A stretch of DNA of 6,149 nucleotides. Source: Actinomycetes bacterium. GTDB lineage: Bacteria; Actinomycetota; Actinomycetes; Actinomycetales; Cellulomonadaceae. The notes below the pieces were generated by a model. The model saw only the letters and a program-made list of their open reading frames with translations, did no database searches and was not told the DNA's origin. Position numbers and translations under genes: made by a program. Shown one piece after another: positions 1 to 5,280 of this stretch (position 1 is its first letter; each line of letters starts with the position of its first letter). The stretch covers positions 1 through 6,149 of the forward strand of contig JAEXPS010000198.1 of assembly GCA_023438885.1 (NCBI GenBank). Reading direction: 5' to 3'.

Positions 1-78
1 GAGGGATCCCCTCCCGGCGCCGTCCCGTACGCGCAGGTCACGAGCGGCGTGGTCAAGGCTCTCGCCGCAGACCGCTAG
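1..78 (+). CDS. C-terminal end of an unidentified protein (5' truncated)
   Basis: Frame 1 is open from the left edge to a TAG at 76-78 and gives the last 25 residues of a protein, ending in VVKALAADR. About 21 of the 25 codons end in G or C, which matches the codon use of the real genes here and supports true coding. No family motif is visible in so short a tail, so I do not assign a function. In similar loci the gene just upstream of a DppB permease is often the family 5 solute-binding protein of the transporter, but nothing here proves that. The 123-bp gap to the permease gene leaves it open whether this gene is in the same transcript. Confidence 0.55.
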   Translation, partial: EGSPPGAVPYAQVTSGVVKALAADR

Positions 79-106
79 AGTCTTGTCCCGTTCTCTGGAA
101 CCTTGT

Positions 107-117
107 GTCCCAGGGAC
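107..117. repeat. Short palindrome GTCCCAGGGAC, possible operator
   Basis: The sequence GTCCC-A-GGGAC is a perfect 5-bp inverted repeat around a central A, about 85 bp upstream of the permease ATG. It could be a small repressor site or the tip of a weak hairpin in the leader. A 5-bp arm is expected fairly often by chance in GC-rich DNA, and I recognise no named regulator site. Treat it as a candidate only. Confidence 0.2.
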
Positions 118-187
118 CCCCTGTCCATTCGGTCGCGGTTCACCGCGGCCACGCCGCGCGGACGCGCCCTCCCGGCGCTCCGCGCGC

Positions 188-192
188 GAGAG
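188..192 (+). promoter_or_regulatory. Ribosome binding site of the dppB-type gene
   Basis: GAGAG at 188-192 lies 9 bases before the ATG at 202. A second purine run, GAGAAG at 194-199, is only 2 bases from the ATG and too close to be the main site. Together with the family-typical N-terminus starting at this ATG, it supports 202 over the upstream TTG at 103. Confidence 0.45.
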
Positions 193-201
193 CGAGAAGT
201 C

Positions 202-1731
202 ATGGTCTCCTACGTGCTGCGGCGCCTCGGGGTGTCGCTGCTGATCCTGCTCGGGGCGTCGTTCCTCGTGTACCAGCTGATCGCCATCTCCGGCGACCCG
301 CTGGCCGAGTACCGCGAGTCGACGCGGCCGAACACACAACAGCTGATGCAGGCCCGCATCGACCTGCTGAACCTCGACGTCCCGGCGCCGATCCGCTACT
401 TCATGTGGCTCAGTGGCGCGGTGAAGTGCGTCATCCCCGGTCAGTGCGACCTCGGTGTGACCATCCAGGGTCAGCAGGTCACCGATGTGCTGGCGTCCGC
501 GATCCCCGCGACGCTCCAGCTGGTGCTCGCGGCGCTCGTGCTGGCGATGACGATCGGCATCACGATCGGCATCGTCACGGCCCTGCGCCAGTACTCGGCA
601 CTCGACTACTCCGTCACCTTCGTGACGTTCCTCTTCTTCTCGCTGCCCGTGTTCTGGGTCGCGGTGCTCCTCAAGCAGTACGGCGCGATCAGGTTCAACG
701 ACTTCCTCGAAGACCCGAAGGTCAGTCTCACGGCGATCCTCGCGGTCGGGTTGGTGTCCGGTGTGGTCTGGGTGCTGATCCTCGGGGGCCGGTGGAAGCG
801 CCGACTGGTGACGTTCGCCGCGGCCGCCGTCGTCGGTGGCGGCGTGCTGTGGTACCTCGGCGTGAGCCGGTGGTTCGAGTACCCGGGACTCGGGCCGGTG
901 CTGATCGGTCTGCTGGGGGCGGCGATCGCCGTCGGTGTCACCGCGGTGCTCGCGGGCCTGCAGCACCGGCGGGCGCTCTACGCCTCGCTGATCTCCGTCG
1001 GCCTCGCCCTCATCGCGATGTTCGCGCTCAAGCCGGTGCTGGACGGCGCGAACTTCTGGCTGCTCGCGCTGCTCGGCCTGCTGGCGGTGGGGGCGGGTGC
1101 GCTCGTCGGCTACCTGTTCGGCGGGTACGACCGCGGCCAGTCGATGAAGGCCGCCGGGCTGACGTCGTTCTTCGTCGCCGGGCTGGTCGCGCTCGACCGG
1201 TTCATGCAGTCCTGGCCCACGTACGTGACGATGGTCGGCGGCCGCCCGATCGCGACGATCGGCTCGGAGACCCCCGGCCTCGACGGCGACCTGTGGATCA
1301 CCGGTCTCGACAAGTTCACGCACCTCGCCCTGCCGACCATGGCGCTCCTGCTGATCTCGCTCGCGTCGTACACCCGGTACTCGCGGGCGTCGATGCTCGA
1401 GGTGATGGGTCAGGACTACGTCCGCACCGCGCGGGCCAAGGGCCTGCCGGAGCGTGTCGTGGTGGTCCGCCACTCCTTCCGGAACGCCCTGATCCCGCTG
1501 GCGACCATCGTGGCGTTCGACTTCGGCCAGATGCTCGGTGGCGCGGTGATCACCGAGAACATCTTCGCGTTCAAGGGCATGGGCGCCACGTTCATCCAGG
1601 GTCTGCACAACCAGGATCCCAACCCCGTCATGGGCTTCTTCCTGGTGGTCGGCATCGCTGCGGTGACCTTCAACCTCGTCGCCGACCTGGCGTACTCCGT
1701 TCTCGACCCGCGCGTGAGGGTGAAGGCATGA
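202..1731 (+). CDS. dppB: DppB-type peptide ABC transporter permease with a large internal membrane insertion
   Basis: This is one of the two membrane subunits of a peptide/nickel-family ABC importer in the cytoplasmic membrane. The product is 509 residues from the ATG at 202. The frame stays open further upstream (TTG at 103), but that adds 33 Arg-rich residues unlike the family; starting at MVSYVLRRLG gives the usual N-terminus directly before the first membrane helix (about 5-27). Further helices lie near 100-125 and 137-157. The family's C-terminal half follows from about 373, with the EAA coupling loop at about 405-432 (DYVRTARAKGL ... RNALIP) and the typical ending LDPRVRV at 501-507. 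Family members are usually about 310-340 residues; here about 185 extra residues (near 165-350) carry several more hydrophobic segments (about 176-194, 203-220, 230-253, 258-278, 285-306 and 318-332). The stop overlaps the next gene by ATGA, indicating translational coupling. Family assignment is firm; substrate is not determined. Confidence 0.93.
   Translation: MVSYVLRRLGVSLLILLGASFLVYQLIAISGDPLAEYRESTRPNTQQLMQARIDLLNLDVPAPIRYFMWLSGAVKCVIPGQCDLGVTIQGQQVTDVLASAIPATLQLVLAALVLAMTIGITIGIVTALRQYSALDYSVTFVTFLFFSLPVFWVAVLLKQYGAIRFNDFLEDPKVSLTAILAVGLVSGVVWVLILGGRWKRRLVTFAAAAVVGGGVLWYLGVSRWFEYPGLGPVLIGLLGAAIAVGVTAVLAGLQHRRALYASLISVGLALIAMFALKPVLDGANFWLLALLGLLAVGAGALVGYLFGGYDRGQSMKAAGLTSFFVAGLVALDRFMQSWPTYVTMVGGRPIATIGSETPGLDGDLWITGLDKFTHLALPTMALLLISLASYTRYSRASMLEVMGQDYVRTARAKGLPERVVVVRHSFRNALIPLATIVAFDFGQMLGGAVITENIFAFKGMGATFIQGLHNQDPNPVMGFFLVVGIAAVTFNLVADLAYSVLDPRVRVKA
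694..1251 (+). other. Inserted multi-helix membrane segment within the DppB-type permease
   Basis: Residues about 165-350 of the permease lie between the helix ending FFSLPVFWVAVLLK (about 145-158) and the conserved C-terminal core that resumes at THLALPTMALLLI (373-385). In ordinary DppB proteins these blocks are separated by only a few dozen residues. The inserted part has roughly five or six hydrophobic stretches separated by short basic loops such as GGRWKRR (195-201) and QHRRALY (254-260). The frame is intact and codon use does not change, so it is not a recent insertion. I recall similar approximately 500-residue permeases in other Micrococcales, so it is likely a lineage trait. Its role is unknown. 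Boundaries are approximate. Confidence 0.7.
1716..1720 (+). promoter_or_regulatory. Ribosome binding site of the dppC-type gene, inside the end of dppB
   Basis: GAGGG lies 7 bases before the ATG at 1728 and within the last codons of the upstream permease gene. With the ATGA overlap it fixes the dppC start and implies coupled translation of the two permeases. Confidence 0.6.
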
Positions 1732-2825
1732 GCACCACGCAGGACCGCATGACCGACACCCTGGACAGCCGGGAGGTCCCGGCCGACGTCAAGGGCCTCT
1801 CCCAGGGCGCGCTGATCCGCAAGCGCTTCTTCGGCCACACGGGCGCGATGGTCGCCCTGGTGGTCGTCGGCCTCGTGATCATCCTGGCGTTCAGCTCGAT
1901 CGGCATCGGACCCATCCCGGGCTGGTGGAAGTACACCTGGCTGGACAACCCGCCGCTGCAGAACGGCGGCAAGCCGACTCTCCAGCTGTGGCCCTTCTCG
2001 CTGGGCGAGCACCCGTTCGGCCAGGACACCATCGGCCGTGACTACTTCGCGATGACGATGCGCGGGGCGCAGATCTCCCTGTTCATCACCGTGATGGTGG
2101 GCCTGATCGCCGCCTTCGTCGGCGTGGTCGTCGGCGCGATGTCCGGGTTCTTCCGCGGCTGGGTCGAGGCCGTGCTCATGCGGTTCACCGACATCGTCAT
2201 CATCATCCCGGTGCTGCTGCTCGGTGCCGTGATCGCGTACAACTCGGCCGCCGGCGTCGTCGTGCTCGGAGCCCTGCTTGGCCTGACCGCATGGACGGGC
2301 ATGGCGCGCCTGGTGCGCGGCGACTTCCTCAGCCTGCGCGAGCGGGAGTTCGTCGACGCCGCGCGGCTCGCGGGCGCGTCGGACCGCCGGATCATCTTCA
2401 AGCACATCCTCCCGAACGCCGTCGGCGTCATCACCGTGAACACCACGCTGCTGATGAGCTCGGCGATCCTGCTGGAGACGGCACTGAGCTACCTCGGCTT
2501 CGGCGTGCGGCCGCCGGACACCTCCCTCGGCCGCCTGATCTCGGACAACCAGGCGGCGTTCTCGACGCGGCCGTGGCTGTTCTGGTGGCCGGGCCTGTTC
2601 ATCGTCGTGATCTGCATCTGCATCAACTTCATCGGCGACGGGCTGCGCGACGCGTTCGACCCGCGCCAGAAGAAGCTGGTGCTCAAGCGGGTCAAGGAGC
2701 CGGACTACGACCCGCTGCTGGAGGCGACCCTCAAGAGTGCCCTGCCGAACAAGGCGGTCACCACGGACGCGGGGTACTCAGGGGGCGGAGTGACAGTCAC
2801 CGACCTCGAGGGAGATCGCCGGTGA
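1728..2825 (+). CDS. dppC: DppC-type peptide ABC transporter permease
   Basis: This is the second membrane subunit of the importer and is expected to pair with the DppB-type protein. The product is 365 residues. A cytoplasmic N-terminus (1-35) leads into the first helix (about 39-58), the OppC N-terminal segment. A periplasm-facing loop follows with the family motif HPFGQDTIGRDYF at 95-107. The permease domain has helices near 115-138, 152-172, 174-192, 232-252 and 284-303. The EAA loop that contacts the ATPase is at about 204-230 (REREFVDAARLAGASD ... HILPN). The conserved LGFGVRPP block (256-263) and the FIGDGLRDAFDPR ending (301-313) are present. About 52 further residues follow, more than is usual. 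The start is fixed by the ATGA overlap with dppB and an upstream GAGGG. Its stop is only 8 bp from the stop of the converging PH-domain gene. Confidence 0.94.
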   Translation: MSTTQDRMTDTLDSREVPADVKGLSQGALIRKRFFGHTGAMVALVVVGLVIILAFSSIGIGPIPGWWKYTWLDNPPLQNGGKPTLQLWPFSLGEHPFGQDTIGRDYFAMTMRGAQISLFITVMVGLIAAFVGVVVGAMSGFFRGWVEAVLMRFTDIVIIIPVLLLGAVIAYNSAAGVVVLGALLGLTAWTGMARLVRGDFLSLREREFVDAARLAGASDRRIIFKHILPNAVGVITVNTTLLMSSAILLETALSYLGFGVRPPDTSLGRLISDNQAAFSTRPWLFWWPGLFIVVICICINFIGDGLRDAFDPRQKKLVLKRVKEPDYDPLLEATLKSALPNKAVTTDAGYSGGGVTVTDLEGDRR

Positions 2826-2833
2826 GCGTGGTC

Positions 2834-3445
2834 TCAGACGAGCACCAGAGCCACCACGCCGACGATCACGAGGCACGCCAGGACCACGGCGTCACGCACG
2901 TCGACCGAGCGGGTGACGGCCGTGGTGTCGGCCTCGCCGAGCGCGATGCGGTTGCTCGCGCTCAGCTCCTCCCAGCGGCGGCGCACCACGGTGGCCACCT
3001 GGCCCGAGGGGCTCGTGGGGATGTCGCCGAGGCCGACGGGGACCTTGCGGGCGTCGACGTTCATCCCGCGCACATCCGCACTCGTCGCCAGGATGGCCGC
3101 GTGCCGGCCCGGCCCGGGCGCGGCGAAGGCCTGCACGGCGCGGTGCGGGGTGACGAAGGTCGCCGCGTACCGGGTGCGCACCTCGATGAGTGCGGGCCAC
3201 GGCACCTCGTAGCGCACCAGCGGGTTCACCACCTGCACGCCCTCGTCGTCCACGCGGACGCACGGCTTGTAGAACACCAGCCAGCCCGCGAAGGCCGCGG
3301 CGAGGGCGAGCGGTGCTGCCGCGGCGAACGCCGCCGGCCCGCCGGAGTACCACTGCCCGGCCGCGAAGCCGGCAGCGATCAGCGCGACAGCCACGGTCAT
3401 GGGGACCGAGCTGCGCGTGCGGAAGGTCCAGGCGCTCGTCGGCAC
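2834..3445 (-). CDS. Membrane protein with a bacterial PH domain (bPH_6 / CFP-6-like)
   Basis: The product is 203 residues from a GTG at 3443-3445 (read on the minus strand), ending at a TGA whose complement is TCA at 2834-2836. Two hydrophobic segments near the N-terminus (about 16-32 and 37-58) are followed by a PH-like domain from about 59 to 114. The pattern YKPCVRVDDEGVQVVNPL, then a PW pair (82-83), and AFAAPGPGR (106-114) resembles the actinobacterial CFP-6 PH-domain family (PF10756 as I remember it). A soluble stretch (115-180) leads to a C-terminal helix (183-202). Function is unknown; such proteins are small actinobacterial membrane proteins without a defined reaction. I see no Shine-Dalgarno before the GTG, and an ATG at residue 16 (base 3400) is an alternative start. 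It lies antisense between the permease and ATPase genes. Codon use matches its neighbours. Confidence 0.85.
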   Translation of the reverse strand: MPTSAWTFRTRSSVPMTVAVALIAAGFAAGQWYSGGPAAFAAAAPLALAAAFAGWLVFYKPCVRVDDEGVQVVNPLVRYEVPWPALIEVRTRYAATFVTPHRAVQAFAAPGPGRHAAILATSADVRGMNVDARKVPVGLGDIPTSPSGQVATVVRRRWEELSASNRIALGEADTTAVTRSVDVRDAVVLACLVIVGVVALVLV

Positions 3446-3459
3446 GAGGCCATGATTCC

Positions 3460-3464
3460 AGGAG
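3460..3464 (+). promoter_or_regulatory. Ribosome binding site of the double ATPase gene
   Basis: AGGAG lies 7 bases before the ATG at 3472 and is the best Shine-Dalgarno match in the window. It decides the start, since the frame is open back to 3190 without family-like sequence. It falls inside the 26-bp gap between the divergent ATPase and PH-domain start codons. Confidence 0.75.
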
Positions 3465-3471
3465 TTGCACG

Positions 3472-5280
3472 ATGAGCACGACGCCCGTCACCGGCACGGT
3501 GCTGCAGGTCCGCGATCTGTCGGTGGACTTCGCCGTCAACCGCAAGTGGGTCCCCGCCGCCGTCAAGCTGAACTTCGACGTGTCCGCCGGTGAGGTGCTG
3601 GCCATCGTCGGCGAGTCCGGTTCCGGCAAGTCGGTCACCTCGATGGCGATCCTCAACCTGCTGCCGAAGAACGCCCGGATCACCGGGTCGATCCAGCTCA
3701 AGGGCGAGGACCTGCGCGCGGCGTCCGGGTCGCGCATGCGCCACATCCGCGGCAACGAGATCGCGATGATCTTCCAGGAGCCGATGACGGCGCTGAACCC
3801 CGTCTACACGATCGGGTTCCAGATCGTCGAGACGCTGCGCCTGCACTCCGAGCTCTCGCCGGACCAGGCGAAGGAGCGCGCGCTCGAGCTGCTCGACATG
3901 GTGGAGCTGCCCGACCCGGCGAAGGCCTTCAGCTCGTACCCGCACCAGCTGTCCGGCGGTCAGCGCCAGCGCGCGATGATCGCGCAGTCGCTGGCCTGCG
4001 ACCCGCTGCTGCTCATCGCCGACGAGCCGACGACGGCCCTCGACGTGACGGTGCAGGCCGAGATCCTCGACCTGATGCGCAACCTGCGCGACAAGCTGAA
4101 CTCCGCGGTGATCCTCATCACCCACGACATGGGCGTCGTGGCCGACCTCGCCGACCGCATCGCGGTGATGCGACGCGGCGTGCTCGTCGAGACGGGCACG
4201 TCGCAGGAGATCTTCTCCAACCCGCAGCACCCGTACACGCAGGAGCTGCTGGCCGCGGTGCCGCACCTCGGCGGCCCGGAGATCGACATCACGGCGGCAC
4301 TGGTCCAGGTGACCGGTGCGGAGGAGCTCGTCGTCGACGTCACGCCCGAGGAGCTCAAGCGGCGCGAGGCCGAGAACGCCCGGCTGCTCGAGGAGACCCG
4401 CAGGCGCGAACAGGCACGGGAGGTCGAGGAGAGCGGGGCGCCGCCGATCCTCGAGCTGGTGGACGTCGCGATCGAGTACCCGAAGCAGGGCCGCATGCCG
4501 GCCTTCCGGGCCGTCGAGGGCGCGAACCTCGTGGTGCGGCCCGGCGAGGTCGTCGGCCTGGTGGGCGAGTCCGGCTCGGGCAAGACGACGATCGGCCGTG
4601 CCGCCGTGGGCCTGCTGCCGGTGGTGGAGGGCACGCTGACGGTCGGCGGCGTCGACCTGTCGCGGTGGGACCGCAAGACCGTGCAGCAGCTGCGCCGCAA
4701 GGTCGGCATGGTGTTCCAGGACCCGGCGTCGTCGCTCAACCCCCGGCTGCCGATCGGCGAGAGCATCGGCGAGCCGATGCTCCTGGCCGGTGTCGCCAAG
4801 GGCCAGGCGCTCCAGAAGCGGATCGAGGACCTCCTCGACCAGGTGGAGTTGCCCCGCAACTACCGCAACCGGTTCCCGCACGAGCTCTCCGGCGGCCAGA
4901 AGCAGCGCGTGGGCATCGCGCGGGCGCTGTCGCTGTCGCCCGAGCTGCTGGTGGCCGACGAGCCCACCTCCGCACTCGACGTCTCCGTGCAGGCGCACGT
5001 GCTCGAGCTGCTGCAGAACCTCCAGGCGGAGCTGAAGTTCGCGTGCCTCTTCGTGACGCACGACCTCGCGGTGGTGGACCTGCTGGCGCACCGCATCGCC
5101 GTCATGGAGCGCGGCCGCATCGTGGAGCAGGGCCCGCGTGACGCGATCCTGCGCAACCCGCAGGAGCCGTACACGCAGCGGCTGATCGCCGCCGTGCCGC
5201 TGCCCAACCCGGAGAAGCAGCGCGAGCGGCGTGAGCTGCGAGCGATGCTGCTGGAGGAGCACAGCCGGACGGGGCAGTGA
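3472..5280 (+). CDS. Fused double ATP-binding subunit of a peptide ABC transporter (DppD-DppF type)
   Basis: The 602-residue protein carries two complete ATPase domains and should power the importer from the cytoplasmic face. Domain 1 (about 8-264) has Walker A GESGSGKS at 47-54, Q-loop Gln102, signature LSGGQ at 160-164, Walker B LLLIADEP at 179-186 with catalytic Glu185, and switch His218. Domain 2 (about 326-576) has Walker A GESGSGKT at 365-372, Gln416, LSGGQ at 472-476, LLVADEP at 492-498 with Glu497, and His530. Both sites look competent. Each domain ends in the peptide-transporter motif (HPYTQELLAAVP at 253-264, EPYTQRLIAAVP at 565-576). A charged linker (265-325) joins them. Separate DppD and DppF proteins are about 330 residues each, so this is a compact fusion. 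Only two cysteines (176 and 525) are present, so the cysteine-rich C-terminal motif of many relatives is absent. The last codon overlaps the next gene (GTGA). Confidence 0.95.
   Translation: MSTTPVTGTVLQVRDLSVDFAVNRKWVPAAVKLNFDVSAGEVLAIVGESGSGKSVTSMAILNLLPKNARITGSIQLKGEDLRAASGSRMRHIRGNEIAMIFQEPMTALNPVYTIGFQIVETLRLHSELSPDQAKERALELLDMVELPDPAKAFSSYPHQLSGGQRQRAMIAQSLACDPLLLIADEPTTALDVTVQAEILDLMRNLRDKLNSAVILITHDMGVVADLADRIAVMRRGVLVETGTSQEIFSNPQHPYTQELLAAVPHLGGPEIDITAALVQVTGAEELVVDVTPEELKRREAENARLLEETRRREQAREVEESGAPPILELVDVAIEYPKQGRMPAFRAVEGANLVVRPGEVVGLVGESGSGKTTIGRAAVGLLPVVEGTLTVGGVDLSRWDRKTVQQLRRKVGMVFQDPASSLNPRLPIGESIGEPMLLAGVAKGQALQKRIEDLLDQVELPRNYRNRFPHELSGGQKQRVGIARALSLSPELLVADEPTSALDVSVQAHVLELLQNLQAELKFACLFVTHDLAVVDLLAHRIAVMERGRIVEQGPRDAILRNPQEPYTQRLIAAVPLPNPEKQRERRELRAMLLEEHSRTGQ

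Larger units (their letters stand above)
79..201. other. Intergenic gap upstream of the dppB-type gene
   Basis: This gap separates the TAG of the upstream partial gene from the permease ATG. It could hold a promoter, but I see no convincing -35/-10 pair. The TAGAGT at 76-81 fits a TANNNT -10 box but has only a poor -35 candidate (GGTCAA near 51-56). It holds an 11-bp palindrome at 107-117. No hairpin followed by a T run is present, so there is no obvious terminator for the upstream gene. Confidence 0.5.

Noticed and set aside
51..81. Possible promoter with -10 TAGAGT at 76-81
   Set aside because: The only candidate -35 (GGTCAA) is a poor match and badly spaced, and the box overlaps the upstream stop codon. 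It does not stand out from background.
103..201. Upstream TTG start adding 33 residues to the DppB-type permease
   Set aside because: The added residues are Arg-rich and unlike the family, which begins right at the first membrane helix; the ATG at 202 has a purine box at a proper distance.
1416..2405. Minus-strand open frame spanning the dppB/dppC junction
   Set aside because: Low-complexity Asp/His/Arg-rich translation with no motif, antisense to two firmly identified permeases.
105..2825. Very long open frame reading across the dppB region in frame 3 and joined to dppC
   Set aside because: Before 1728 the translation is Arg/Pro/Ala-rich with no family motif, and it lies over dppB, whose frame has clear membrane helices and an EAA loop. 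Only the part from 1728 is real; the rest is an out-of-frame shadow common in high-GC DNA.
2826..2833. Possible bidirectional terminator between the converging dppC and PH-domain genes
   Set aside because: The gap is 8 bp and I see no GC-rich stem with a flanking T or A run in or beside it.
2291..3475. Plus-strand open frame covering the end of dppC and the PH-domain region
   Set aside because: The translation is Arg/Ala/Pro/His-rich and motif-free. The minus-strand frame in the same place encodes membrane helices and a recognisable PH domain, so that strand is the coding one.
3397..5262. Long minus-strand open frame antisense to the double ATPase
   Set aside because: It is rich in His, Arg, Leu, Asp and Val in the pattern expected from the complement of GC-rich coding DNA, shows no domain, and lies opposite a certain gene with all ABC motifs.
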